A DNA stretch of 53,591 nt from Burkholderiales bacterium. GTDB taxonomy: Bacteria; Pseudomonadota; Gammaproteobacteria; Burkholderiales; Burkholderiaceae_C. Positions within the stretch are counted from its first letter, which is position 1; every line of letters begins with the position of its first letter. Location of the stretch: NCBI GenBank assembly GCA_947464185.1, contig CANHVY010000030.1:1-53591 (forward strand), in the 5' to 3' direction. Below are positions 20,459 to 30,535 of this stretch, one piece after another. Position numbers and translations under genes: made by a program. The notes below the pieces were generated by a model. It ran no database searches, had not been told where the DNA came from, and was given only the letters and a program-made list of their open reading frames with translations.

Positions 20459-20484
20459 GCCCTGAAGACAGATCACTTCAGGGC
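20459..20484. promoter_or_regulatory. 9-bp inverted repeat upstream of livH
   Basis: GCCCTGAAG (20459-20467), 8-base spacer, CTTCAGGGC (20476-20484), perfect. It lies 24 bases before the livH start, so it could be an operator for the liv operon or a leader hairpin in its mRNA. Confidence 0.45.
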
Positions 20485-20567
20485 GCCGGATTCCACCACG
20501 CGCGAACCACAACGTCATGGGGAGTGACCCTGATGCCCACAGATGACAAAAGGTTGAGCCCGCAGGT

Positions 20568-20596
20568 CTTGAAGGGACCGAACCCACCCCTATAAT
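20568..20596 (+). promoter_or_regulatory. Composite groE promoter (sigma-70 and sigma-32 types)
   Basis: TTGAAG (20569-20574), 16-base spacer, perfect TATAAT (20591-20596) forms a sigma-70 promoter. The same bases read as CTTGAA (20568-20573), 13 bases, CCCCTAT (20587-20593), close to the sigma-32 pattern CTTGAAA/CCCCATnT. The start would be near 20603, just before CIRCE. Confidence 0.75.
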
Positions 20597-20604
20597 CCGT
20601 TTTG

Positions 20605-20631
20605 CTAGCACTCATCTAATGCGAGTGCTAA
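20605..20631. promoter_or_regulatory. CIRCE operator (HrcA site)
   Basis: CTAGCACTC-N9-GAGTGCTAA, one base off the CIRCE consensus TTAGCACTC-N9-GAGTGCTAA. It sits directly downstream of the -10 box, where HrcA binding blocks transcription. HrcA folding depends on GroE, giving feedback control. Confidence 0.95.
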
Positions 20632-20739
20632 CGGCATCGGAAAGGTCGCGACTGCGTGGCCCGATCCGGCGCCTAGCTGATGCCAGCCAGCACTCTGGCG
20701 ACTCCACCACAGTCAACACGTCCTCTTTAAGGAGATTTC

Positions 20740-21030
20740 ATGAAACTGCGCCCGTTGCACGATCGCGTGATCGTCAAGCGTCTCGAGAACGAAACCAAGA
20801 CCGCCTCCGGCATCGTCATCCCTGACAACGCCGCCGAGAAGCCCGACCAAGGCGAAGTCCTGGCCGTCGGTCCGGGCAAGCGCAACGACAAGGGTGATCT
20901 GATCGCCGTGGGCGTGGCCGTCGGTGACCGCGTGCTGTTCGGCAAGTACAGCGGCCAGACCGTCAAGGTCGATGGCGACGAACTGCTCGTGATGCGCGAA
21001 GAAGACCTCTTCGCCGTCGTCCAGAAGTAA
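20740..21030 (+). CDS. groES: Co-chaperonin GroES
   Basis: 96 residues. Seven-fold lid of the GroEL cage. [13 protein letters not shown] is the conserved start, the mobile loop is [18 protein letters not shown] (GroEL contact in GIVI), and the C-terminal strand [19 protein letters not shown] strong ribosome-binding site (AAGGAGATTT) precedes the ATG. The leader of about 110 bases carries CIRCE. Cotranscribed with groEL 34 bases on. Confidence 0.98.
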   Translation: MKLRPLHDRVIVKRLENETKTASGIVIPDNAAEKPDQGEVLAVGPGKRNDKGDLIAVGVAVGDRVLFGKYSGQTVKVDGDELLVMREEDLFAVVQK

Positions 21031-21058
21031 CTTCTAGCGTATTGAATTTCGGAGATAA

Positions 21059-22711
<1,653 letters not shown>

Positions 22712-22736
22712 TCCAGGCTCACACTGCCTGGTCATG

Positions 22737-22766
22737 AAGGCCCGCCCCGCAAGGGCGGGCCTTTTT
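22737..22766 (+). terminator. Intrinsic terminator of groESL
   Basis: Stem GGCCCGCCC (22739-22747) with GGGCGGGCC (22753-22761), 5-base loop, then TTTTT. Flanking AA pairs with the first two Ts. A textbook Rho-independent terminator. Confidence 0.93.
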
Positions 22767-22840
22767 CTTGGTGGCATCGACCGCCAAGACCGAACGATAA
22801 TCCGCACCCAACCCGAACCGACCAATTCAGCCCAGACCCC

Positions 22841-24409
22841 ATGACCAGCAGCGCCGCACTCCAGAGCTTCGTCGAAGACGAACTCAAACGCATGCCTGCG
22901 CTGGCCCAGAAGGTGATGGACGACACCCTCATGGCGCTGTCCAACATGCCCATGATGACAGAGCCAGCTGAACGCTTCAAGGCGGTGGATCTGACCATGA
23001 CCTTGCGGCCGCAACGTCAGCGCGTGGCCTCCGCCTTCGTGGAATCCCTGCACGAACAGGTGACGCGCCTGATGAGCGCGAGCCACAGTGGCCAGCTTGA
23101 TCAGGCGTCTGGAACCGAAGCAGACTCAGGCCCGCGACGCCTCCAATTGATGGATGAGAGTACGGTCACGGCCGAAGTGCTCACTGCCAAGTGCGTCGAC
23201 CAGATCAAAGGGGCTGCGGAGTTCGAGTTCCGGGAATTGACGGCCTTCGTCTCCGCGCTGGTTGGGGACATGCAGGTCACTTCGGACCATAACCCCCTCC
23301 GGCCGGAAGTGATGGCCCACGCGCTGTGGGTCAGCGCGCAGTGCCTGCCCGAGGACGGCGATCTGCGGTCCCTGTTCATGAAGATGGCCAGCGGTCCGCT
23401 GGCTCAGGAACTGCGCCAAGAGGTGGCGGCCGCCTGTGGCCGACTCGAAGACGCAGGCGTGCAGCCGGCGATGTACAGCACCGTCATCGTGCCGTCGGGG
23501 GCGAAGGTGCCGGACAGGCCGGTGGCCTCGAGTGCCGACACGACCACAGTGAACCCGGCGGCTTACTCCTCGGCGTTCGAATCCGGCATCAAGCCTGCGG
23601 ATGTGTCTGCGGACCCGGACTATCTGGGCCTGCTGAGCCGGCTGTTCGACGTCATCCTTGCCGACCGACGCCTGGCAGCGGACATCAAGGTGGCGATTTC
23701 ACGTCTGCAGGCCGCTGCCCTGAAACTGGCCCAGGTCGACAACACGCTGCTTGACACGCACGACCACGTGCTGTGGCTGCTGCTGGACCGCATCGCGTGG
23801 CAGGCGGAAGTGCTGCCTGAAGCCCCTCATCCTGCGCGCAGCGCGGTGATCCAGGTCGTTTCCAACCTCATCGATCAGTTGACCGCCGGCTCAGGGCAGG
23901 ACGCCGCAGCCTACCAGTGGACGCTGAACAGCCTGATGACGTCGGAGCGCCAGCGCTTCGACCAGCGGCGTCAACGCCTGGCCTCGGTGATCAACGAACT
24001 GGAAGCGCTGGCGTTGCAGTCCACCCAGCCCACGGAGTTGGCCGGTGTCACGATTGAGGCGGTGGACTCCGGACTCATGGACACCGTGCCCTCGCAGCTT
24101 CTTGACATGCCGTCCACACCCGACAGCCGTACTGCGGACAAGCGCTGGATTGTCTCCATGCGGCCCGGCCATGTGGCACGCATTTACCTTTCCGGGCATT
24201 GGGTCAATGCCCAGCTCGTGTGGGTGGACCCCCGTCAGGAAGTCTCCCTGTGGGCTGACTGCCGCTCGGATGCGGTATGGCCCATCAAGCGCCAGGCACT
24301 GGCACTGTTGCAGTCGGAATCGCTCGCCGTCGCCCATGAGCCACGCTGCCTTGTGCGCGCCGCCGCACGCATGGTGGCAGTACAGATCTCGAGCAACCGC
24401 CCGACTTGA
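22841..24409 (+). CDS. DUF1631-family protein
   Basis: 522 residues, no signal peptide, no clear membrane segment, largely helical and acidic. I recognise it as DUF1631, a proteobacterial family of unknown function sometimes wrongly labelled thymidine phosphorylase. Recognisable parts are the N-terminal VEDELKRMPALAQKVMDDTLMAL and the central block DPDYLGLLSRLFDVILADRRLAADIK with HDHVLWLLLDRIAWQ. The C-terminal third (WIVSMRPGHVARIYLSGHW) looks beta-rich and PilZ-like, but I see no clear RxxxR motif. Shorter than many members as I remember them. Starts 74 bases after the groESL terminator, so probably has its own promoter. Confidence 0.7.
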   Translation: MTSSAALQSFVEDELKRMPALAQKVMDDTLMALSNMPMMTEPAERFKAVDLTMTLRPQRQRVASAFVESLHEQVTRLMSASHSGQLDQASGTEADSGPRRLQLMDESTVTAEVLTAKCVDQIKGAAEFEFRELTAFVSALVGDMQVTSDHNPLRPEVMAHALWVSAQCLPEDGDLRSLFMKMASGPLAQELRQEVAAACGRLEDAGVQPAMYSTVIVPSGAKVPDRPVASSADTTTVNPAAYSSAFESGIKPADVSADPDYLGLLSRLFDVILADRRLAADIKVAISRLQAAALKLAQVDNTLLDTHDHVLWLLLDRIAWQAEVLPEAPHPARSAVIQVVSNLIDQLTAGSGQDAAAYQWTLNSLMTSERQRFDQRRQRLASVINELEALALQSTQPTELAGVTIEAVDSGLMDTVPSQLLDMPSTPDSRTADKRWIVSMRPGHVARIYLSGHWVNAQLVWVDPRQEVSLWADCRSDAVWPIKRQALALLQSESLAVAHEPRCLVRAAARMVAVQISSNRPT

Positions 24410-24443
24410 CGGCTCAGGCCCGGCAGCGCCCTCACCGGGCTGT

Positions 24444-24480
24444 GCCTGGCGGTTTGCACATGCAAAGAAGCGCCACAGGC
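24444..24480. terminator. Hairpin between convergent genes
   Basis: Nested inverted repeats GCCTG/CAGGC, GGCG/CGCC and TTTGC/GCAAA around ACAT form an imperfect hairpin in the 73-base gap between the DUF1631 gene and the hydrolase gene. A bidirectional terminator is plausible, without a T-run. Confidence 0.4.
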
Positions 24481-24482
24481 TC

Positions 24483-25376
24483 TCAGCCTGCGTTGAGGTT
24501 GCGCCGGATTTCCTCGACCACCCGCTCGGGTTGCTCGTGCACGATCCAATGGCTGGCCTGCGGGACCCGCATCAGGCGCAGGTCTGGCACCCAGCGATCC
24601 AGCCCGTCAAGCAGGCAAGGCAGCAGCGCATGATCTGCGTCGCCCCACAGCACGGTCGTGGGCACACGCGAGGTGACCAGGGCGTCGGGCAGCTGCACTG
24701 CTTGCAGCGCCTGGGCTACGCGTGGATCAACTGGCGAGGGAGGCCGCAACGGCGAGGCCCGGTAGAAGTTCAGCCCCCCCGTCAGGCCCATGCCCCAGAC
24801 CTCACGGTAGCGCGCTCGCAGGGTATCGTTGAGCCAGGTCTTGCCGCCCATGCGCTCGAAGAAGGGCCACAGGCGGGCAAAGTCGTTCTCGGCCAGCAAG
24901 GCTTCCGCATCTGGCCTGCACAGGAAGTTCATGTAGGCACTGGCGGCCTGCTGAGCGGGGTTGGCCCGAAGTTCGCGCAGAAAGGTGGCGGGATGCGGCG
25001 AATTGATGATGAGCAGGCGCTTCATCAACTCCGGACGCATGGCGGCCAGGTTCCAGGCCAGGGCGCCGCCCCAATCATGAGCGACCAGCAGGTCCACCGG
25101 GCCGCCTGAGTGCGTGATCAGTGCTTCGATGTCCTGCATCAGGTGGCGCGCCCGGTAGGCCTCCGCCTCGGCGGGTGACGAGGACTTCTCGAAGCCGCGC
25201 AGGTTGGGGGCCAGGCAGCGTGCGTGCGGTGCCAGGGCCTGCATCACGCCGTCCCAGGCGAACGCCGCCTCGGGGAAACCGTGCAACAGCAGGACGCGTG
25301 GCGCGTGTGCCGCCCCGGCGGCACGGCAGGACAGGGTGATGCCGTGAGGCAAGGCAGCCTGGAAGGTCTGGATCAT
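24483..25376 (-). CDS. Alpha/beta hydrolase, epoxide hydrolase/dehalogenase-like
   Basis: 297 residues. The oxyanion motif HGFPE is at about 32-36, the nucleophile is D101 in AHDWGG, the acid is in LWGDADHALL, and the histidine in ASHWIVHE. An aspartate nucleophile with HGFPE and HDWGG points to epoxide hydrolases or fluoroacetate/haloalkane dehalogenases rather than esterases; I cannot pick between them. ATG 25376 is chosen because it overlaps the engB stop by four bases (ATGA), whereas the alternative start three codons upstream sits deeper in engB. Probably coupled to engB. Confidence 0.85.
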   Translation of the reverse strand: MIQTFQAALPHGITLSCRAAGAAHAPRVLLLHGFPEAAFAWDGVMQALAPHARCLAPNLRGFEKSSSPAEAEAYRARHLMQDIEALITHSGGPVDLLVAHDWGGALAWNLAAMRPELMKRLLIINSPHPATFLRELRANPAQQAASAYMNFLCRPDAEALLAENDFARLWPFFERMGGKTWLNDTLRARYREVWGMGLTGGLNFYRASPLRPPSPVDPRVAQALQAVQLPDALVTSRVPTTVLWGDADHALLPCLLDGLDRWVPDLRLMRVPQASHWIVHEQPERVVEEIRRNLNAG

Positions 25377-26047
25377 GGCACCCACGCCTTCAAGGTCTGC
25401 GCCACTTCGCCCACGCCCTGACGCGACAGCGCGGAAAAGAGAGCGACGCCCACATCAGCCGGCTCGTGGGCCAGTTCGCCCAGCACCTCCTGTGCCGCGT
25501 GGAGGGCGCGCTGAGCCTCGGCGCGGCTGAGCTTGTCGGCCTTGGTCAGCAACGCCAGCAGCCGCACCTCGCCCGTGGCCACCCGCGGGGTGATGAAGCC
25601 CAGCAGTTGCCTGTCAAGGTCGGTGAAACCCAGACGCGAGTCCACCATCAACACCACCCCGCTGAGGCTGCGCCGCAGTTCCAGGTAGCGCGCCATCACC
25701 TCCTGCCAGCGCAACTTGGCCGCGCGCTCCACGGCGGCATAGCCGTAGCCCGGCAGGTCAGCGAACAAGGCGTTGGGGGCGCCCTTGGGGCCCACCTCGA
25801 ACAGATTGATGTGCTGGGTGCGGCCGGGCGTGCGCGAGGCGAAGGCCAGGCGCTTCTGCTGCGCAAGCATGTTGATCGCCGTGGACTTGCCCGCGTTGGA
25901 GCGCCCGACGAAGGCGATTTCCGGAAGCTCGGTGGCCGGCAGTTGGTCCAGTTGACTGGCCGTGGTGAGAAACCGTGCCGTGTGTGTCCAGGCCAGCGCG
26001 GCCTTGTGCAAGGCTGCTGTCGAGACTTCCGGTAAGACTGCGTTCAT
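25373..26047 (-). CDS. engB: Ribosome biogenesis GTPase EngB (YihA/YsxC)
   Basis: 224 residues. Essential GTPase in 50S subunit assembly. G1 is GRSNAGKST (from residue 48), G2 region TPGRTQHINLF, G3 DLPGYGYA, G4 TKADKLS. ATG 26047 (MNAVLPEV) is chosen; 41 further open codons upstream are low-complexity and overlap the region opposite the cytochrome c4 leader. Divergent from cytochrome c4, an arrangement I recall in other Burkholderiales. Confidence 0.95.
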   Translation of the reverse strand: MNAVLPEVSTAALHKAALAWTHTARFLTTASQLDQLPATELPEIAFVGRSNAGKSTAINMLAQQKRLAFASRTPGRTQHINLFEVGPKGAPNALFADLPGYGYAAVERAAKLRWQEVMARYLELRRSLSGVVLMVDSRLGFTDLDRQLLGFITPRVATGEVRLLALLTKADKLSRAEAQRALHAAQEVLGELAHEPADVGVALFSALSRQGVGEVAQTLKAWVP

Positions 26048-26210
26048 GGGCCATTGTAAAATCTTGGGGTTTTGGATGGACGTGCCGCCGCCAAGCGCCG
26101 TGCAAGCCCCGTCGAGGGTGACTGCCGGCCCGTGCGGTCCGTGCGATCCGCACCCTGCAAGCACACGCAAGCATCCGCAAGAAAGCGCAACCCGCGCGAG
26201 GCCCTTTCAC

Positions 26211-26837
26211 ATGAAGCCCGTCCAAGCTCTGATCCTCTCGGCCCTGCTGTCCGCCGCCGCCTTCGGCTCGGCCCAGGCCGCCGAGACCAAGCCCGCCTTC
26301 AAGGCCGACCCCGCCAAGGGCCAAGCCCTGGCACAGGTCTGCGCCGCCTGCCACACGGCAGATGGCAGCCGCGGCTCGCCTGCCAACCCCATCCTGCAAG
26401 GCCAGCACCCCGAGTACCTTGTCAAGCAATTGCAGGAGTTCAAGTCGGGCAAGCGCAACAACGCGATCATGAAGGGCTTTGCGGCCAACCTCAGCGATGA
26501 GGACATGAAGCACATTGCCGCGTTCTACGCCGGCAAGACCGCCAAGCCAGGTGCGGCAAAGAACAAGGACACCATCCGCTTGGGGGAAAAGATCTACCGT
26601 GGCGGCATCACGGCCAAGGGCGTGCCTTCCTGTGCAGGCTGTCACGGCCCCACGGGTGCCGGCATCCCGGCTCAGTATCCGCGCCTGGGCGGTCAGCACG
26701 CCGACTACACCGAGAGCCAGATGAACGGCTTCCGCGCTGGTACCCGTGCGAACAACGCGCAGATGATGACCATTGCGGCCAAGTTGAGCGACCTGGAGAT
26801 CAAGGCCGTGTCGGACTACATCGCCGGCCTGCGCTGA
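26211..26837 (+). CDS. Diheme cytochrome c4
   Basis: 208 residues. Periplasmic electron carrier with two c-type haems. A Sec signal (about 1-23, cut after AQA) precedes two similar domains with CAACH (44-48) and CAGCH (141-145). MKGF and AQMMTIA carry likely methionine ligands, and TxGxxx-IPAQYPRLGGQHADY is the cytochrome c4 hallmark. It typically donates electrons to terminal oxidases. Two hairpins follow the stop. In some relatives I recall haem-attachment genes next; here msrP follows directly. Confidence 0.93.
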   Translation: MKPVQALILSALLSAAAFGSAQAAETKPAFKADPAKGQALAQVCAACHTADGSRGSPANPILQGQHPEYLVKQLQEFKSGKRNNAIMKGFAANLSDEDMKHIAAFYAGKTAKPGAAKNKDTIRLGEKIYRGGITAKGVPSCAGCHGPTGAGIPAQYPRLGGQHADYTESQMNGFRAGTRANNAQMMTIAAKLSDLEIKAVSDYIAGLR

Positions 26838-26850
26838 CGAGCCGCTTCGG

Positions 26851-26905
26851 GGGCCCGGTCGGCGGGCCCACCCCGCACGCTGAGCCGGTCCATGACCGGC
26901 TCTTT
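26851..26905 (+). terminator. Two hairpins after cytochrome c4
   Basis: First stem GGGCCCG/CGGGCCC (26851-26869, no T-run). Second stem GAGCCGGTC-CAT-GACCGGCTC (26882-26902) followed by TTT. The second is a reasonable intrinsic terminator separating cytochrome c4 from msrPQ. Confidence 0.7.
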
Positions 26906-27085
26906 CCATTTCTGAGCGTCGCCTGCGTACTGTCGGCCTGCGCCGAGCTGCGGAAGCGGTGGTCCGGCGGCCCTTCTGCACAGACTCCGCCAAAGACCGC
27001 CCGCTCCCGCCTGCCGTCCAGATGACGTAAGGTGCGGGCTTCGGCAGCCGCGACAGCGGCGCGACGTCCACCACGAGGCACCCCC

Positions 27086-28078
27086 ATGCACTTCCATCCC
27101 GACCGTGGTTTCCACCACCCCACCCCATCGGAGATCACGCCGCGCATCGCGTACGAGACGCGGCGTGAATGGCTGAAGACCCTGGCACTTGGCGCCGTGG
27201 GCACGGGATTGGGCCAATGGGCGGCGCGCGACGCGCTCGCCTCCACCACGGCGCCCGGCAAGCTGCCGCCGCTGCCCGGCGCACGCAGCGCCGTGGCTGG
27301 TGCGGTGACGATGGAGAAGCTCACGGCCTACAAGGACGCTTCCACCTACAACAACTTCTACGAGTTCGGCACCGACAAGAGCGATCCGGCACGAAACGCC
27401 CACACCCTCAAGACCCGGCCCTGGACCGTGGCCGTCGAGGGTGAGGTTCGCAAACCCGGCACCTTCGACATCGAGTCGCTGCTGAAGCTGGCGCCCATGG
27501 AAGAGCGCATCTACCGCCTGCGCTGCGTGGAGGGCTGGTCCATGGTGATTCCTTGGGTGGGTTGGTCGTTGTCGGAACTGATCAAGCGCGTGGAACCTAC
27601 GGGCAACGCCAAGTTCATCCAGTTCGTCACCCTGGCCGATGCCTCGCAGATGCCTGGTCTGCGCTCCTCGGTGCTGGAGTGGCCTTACGTGGAAGGGCTG
27701 CGCATGGACGAGGCCCAGCACCCGCTGACGCTGATGGCCTTCGGCATGTACGGTGAGGTGTTGCCCAACCAGAACGGTGCCCCGCTGCGCCTGGTGGTGC
27801 CGTGGAAGTACGGCTTCAAGTCGAGCAAGTCCATCGTGCGCATCCGCTTCACCGAGAAGCAGCCCCGCACCAGCTGGGAGACAGCTGCTCCACACGAGTA
27901 CGGCTTCTACTCCAACGTGAACCCCAAGGTGGACCACGCCCGCTGGAGCCAGGCCACAGAGCGGCGCATCGGTGAGGACGGCCTGCTGACCAAGAAGCGC
28001 CCGACGCTGATGTTCAATGGCTACGAAGCCCAGGTGGGGCAGTTGTATGCCGGGATGGACCTGCGCAAGTTCCTTTGA
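27086..28078 (+). CDS. msrP: Periplasmic methionine sulfoxide reductase, catalytic subunit
   Basis: 330 residues. MsrP (YedY) is a molybdopterin enzyme that repairs oxidised methionine in envelope proteins. A twin-arginine signal is visible ([12 protein letters not shown]26/R27). The molybdenum ligand is C147 in [26 protein letters not shown]-type [13 protein letters not shown] and [13 protein letters not shown] are family motifs. ATG 27086 is chosen over an upstream in-frame start 18 codons earlier; MHFHP-type starts are usual. msrQ follows after 30 bases and supplies electrons. Confidence 0.95.
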   Translation: MHFHPDRGFHHPTPSEITPRIAYETRREWLKTLALGAVGTGLGQWAARDALASTTAPGKLPPLPGARSAVAGAVTMEKLTAYKDASTYNNFYEFGTDKSDPARNAHTLKTRPWTVAVEGEVRKPGTFDIESLLKLAPMEERIYRLRCVEGWSMVIPWVGWSLSELIKRVEPTGNAKFIQFVTLADASQMPGLRSSVLEWPYVEGLRMDEAQHPLTLMAFGMYGEVLPNQNGAPLRLVVPWKYGFKSSKSIVRIRFTEKQPRTSWETAAPHEYGFYSNVNPKVDHARWSQATERRIGEDGLLTKKRPTLMFNGYEAQVGQLYAGMDLRKFL

Positions 28079-28108
28079 GCGCCTGAGACGGAGCACTGCG
28101 TCCCAGCT

Positions 28109-28714
28109 GTGAACCGCCTGCTGCTGCACCCCGCCGTCCGCCCCGGCGTCTTCCTGTTTTCGCTGGCGCCGTTCCTCTGGCTGACCTATGCGGCGCTGAC
28201 AGACCCGTCCGGACTGCTGGGCGCCAACCCCGCGGAGACCTTGATCCGCGATACGGGTGAACTCGCGCTTCGCTTTCTCTGTGCCACGCTGGCTGTCACC
28301 CCACTGCGGTACTGGACGGGCTGGCAGGCACTGGCCCGTTTCAGACGCATGCTGGGTTTGTTCGCCTTCTTCTACGCCACGCTGCACTTCCTGTGCTTTG
28401 CCTGGCTGGACATGGGGTTGGACCTGGAGGCCATCCTGGCCGACATCGTCAAGCGGCCCTTCATCCTGGTGGGTACGGCCGCGCTGCTGGGAATGCTGCC
28501 CTTGGCAGCCACCTCCTTCAACCGCGCCATCAAGGCGCTGGGGGCCCGACGCTGGCAGTCTCTGCACCGCGCCGTCTACGCCGTGGCCGGGCTGGCTTTG
28601 CTGCATTTCTTCTGGATGCGCTCCGGCAAGAACGACTTCGGCGATGTGGCGATCTACGGGACCATCCTGGCCGTGCTGCTGGGCTGGCGGGTGTGGAGAC
28701 GCCTCACTTCATGA
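28109..28714 (+). CDS. msrQ: Haem-binding membrane subunit MsrQ
   Basis: 201 residues with about six membrane segments. MsrQ (YedZ) is a b-type haem protein that passes electrons from the respiratory chain to MsrP. Candidate haem histidines lie in FFYATLHFLCF and SLHRAVYAVAGLALLHFFW. The start is GTG. Its last 11 bases overlap the 3' end of the convergent dctM gene, so the end of each gene is constrained by the other. Confidence 0.93.
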   Translation: MNRLLLHPAVRPGVFLFSLAPFLWLTYAALTDPSGLLGANPAETLIRDTGELALRFLCATLAVTPLRYWTGWQALARFRRMLGLFAFFYATLHFLCFAWLDMGLDLEAILADIVKRPFILVGTAALLGMLPLAATSFNRAIKALGARRWQSLHRAVYAVAGLALLHFFWMRSGKNDFGDVAIYGTILAVLLGWRVWRRLTS

Positions 28715-29996
28715 AGGAAGGCAGCCACAGCGCCAACTGCGGGACCTCCAGCACGATGAACAGGGCCACCGACAGCAAGAGGACGTGCAGCCAGACGCCC
28801 TGGAAGATGCGCTTGAGGCCCACGCCCTTGATGAGGGCGTTGAGCACGAACAGGTTCATGCCCACGGGCGGCGAGATGAGGCCGATCTGCACCACCAGCA
28901 CGATCAGAACGCCGAACCACACGGGGTCGAAGCCCAGGCCTGTGACGATGGGGAAGAACACGGGGATGGTCAGCAGCACCATCGACAACTCTTCCATGAT
29001 GGTGCCCAGCAGGATGTAGATCACCATCATCGCGCCCACCACCATCAGGGGCGACAGTCCAGCGTGCAGGATCCAGTCCTTCAGGTCTGCGGGCATGGAG
29101 GTGAAGTTGACGAAGCTGGAAAACAACATGGCCGCGATCAGGATGGTGAACAGCATGGCCGTGGTGCGGGCGCTCTCCACCAGCACCTCCAGCAGCACCT
29201 TCCAGGTCAGCGTGCGCCGTGCCAGCGCGAAGAAGAAGGCGCCCGAGGCACCAATGCCCGCACCTTCTGTGGCGGTGAAGACGCCTCCGTAGATGCCCCC
29301 CAGCACCACCATCACGAGCACCGCGACACCCCAGATGCCACGCAGCGCCGCCCAGCGCTCACGCCACGACGTGCGCTCGCCAGCAGGGCCGGCGGTGGGG
29401 TCACGCCAGGTCTGCCAGGCCACACCCAGCATCAACAGGCCCGCGCACATCAGGCCGGGCAGGATGCCGGCAGCAAAGAGCTTGCCGATGTTGGTCTCGG
29501 TGACGATGCCGTAGATGACCATGATGGTCGACGGCGGAATCATGATGCCGAGCGTGCCGCCCGCCGCGATGACGCCTGTGGACATGTGGTCCGCATAGCC
29601 GAGTTTCTTCATCGGCGGGTAGGCCACCTTGGCCATGGTGGCAGCCGTGGCGATGGAAGAACCACAGATGGCACCGAAGCCGGCACAGGCGATCACCGTG
29701 GCGTGCGCCAGCCCACCTCGCACATGGCCCACGAAGGTGTAGGCGGCGCGGAACAGCTCGTGCGCCAAGCCTGCGCGGGCCACGAAGTTGCCCATCAGGA
29801 TGAACAGCGGCACCACGCTGAGGGTGTAGGCGAAGCCGGTGTCGTAGACCACCTGCGCAGCGTTGGCCATTGAGGGCGGCCAGCCGCGCAGCACTCCCAG
29901 CCCTACAAAACCCACCAGCCCCATCGCAAAGGCCAGAGGCACCCGCATCAGCGCGAGGGCAAAGACACAGGCAAATCCGATGAGCGCCTCGATCAC
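28704..29996 (-). CDS. dctM: TRAP transporter large permease (DctM type)
   Basis: 430 residues with about 12 membrane segments. Sodium-coupled transport subunit of a tripartite ATP-independent periplasmic transporter. GSSIATAATMAKVAYPPMKKLGY and GGTLGIMIPPSTIMVIYGIVTE are signature blocks of the DctM family. The start overlaps the dctQ stop by four bases. Order dctP-dctQ-dctM, the standard one. Confidence 0.93.
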   Translation of the reverse strand: MIEALIGFACVFALALMRVPLAFAMGLVGFVGLGVLRGWPPSMANAAQVVYDTGFAYTLSVVPLFILMGNFVARAGLAHELFRAAYTFVGHVRGGLAHATVIACAGFGAICGSSIATAATMAKVAYPPMKKLGYADHMSTGVIAAGGTLGIMIPPSTIMVIYGIVTETNIGKLFAAGILPGLMCAGLLMLGVAWQTWRDPTAGPAGERTSWRERWAALRGIWGVAVLVMVVLGGIYGGVFTATEGAGIGASGAFFFALARRTLTWKVLLEVLVESARTTAMLFTILIAAMLFSSFVNFTSMPADLKDWILHAGLSPLMVVGAMMVIYILLGTIMEELSMVLLTIPVFFPIVTGLGFDPVWFGVLIVLVVQIGLISPPVGMNLFVLNALIKGVGLKRIFQGVWLHVLLLSVALFIVLEVPQLALWLPSFMK

Positions 29997-30517
29997 GTCG
30001 CGCCCCCGCTGAACTCGTCAGGCTCCGGGTCCTGATCCACGCCGATGTGGTGGTGCCCCACCGGGGCCAGCACCAGCAGTGCGTGCACGAAGGCAGTCAC
30101 CGCGATGAGGCCGCTCATCACCTTGACGAAGGGCGCCAACGACAGCTTGAGCTGCGCGGTGGTGTCGCCGTACTCGGCCATCTGCCCGCCCTTGGTCCAC
30201 ATCAACCAGGCCAGGCCCCCAAGCGCCGCCACGCACAGCAGGTCCACCAGCGCATGCTGCAGACGCCTGAGCGCTCTGGGGATCCAGGGGTCCAGCGAGT
30301 CGAACACCACATGCTCGCCCTTGAGCGAAACCAGCGGCAGGCCCGCGAAGATCACCACGACCATCAAGAGCTCGGTGAGTTCCAGCGAGCCTGGTACCGA
30401 CTCGCTCAGCAGCTTGCGTCCGCTCACATCGACGAGGGTGAGCGCCATGATGGCGAACAGCGCCACCGCAGCCAGGAGGCCGCAGCAGGCGCTGAGAAGT
30501 TTCTTCAGCGCAGACAA
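29993..30517 (-). CDS. dctQ: TRAP transporter small permease (DctQ type)
   Basis: 174 residues with four predicted membrane segments, the usual DctQ plan. VDVSGRKLLSESVPGSLELTELLMVVVIF and SLKGEHVVFD are recognisable. It scaffolds the large subunit. The C-terminus is hydrophilic with extra His/Asp residues. 18 bases after dctP, overlapping dctM. Confidence 0.9.
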   Translation of the reverse strand: MSALKKLLSACCGLLAAVALFAIMALTLVDVSGRKLLSESVPGSLELTELLMVVVIFAGLPLVSLKGEHVVFDSLDPWIPRALRRLQHALVDLLCVAALGGLAWLMWTKGGQMAEYGDTTAQLKLSLAPFVKVMSGLIAVTAFVHALLVLAPVGHHHIGVDQDPEPDEFSGGAT

Positions 30518-30535
30518 GTGAATCTCAGGACAGCG

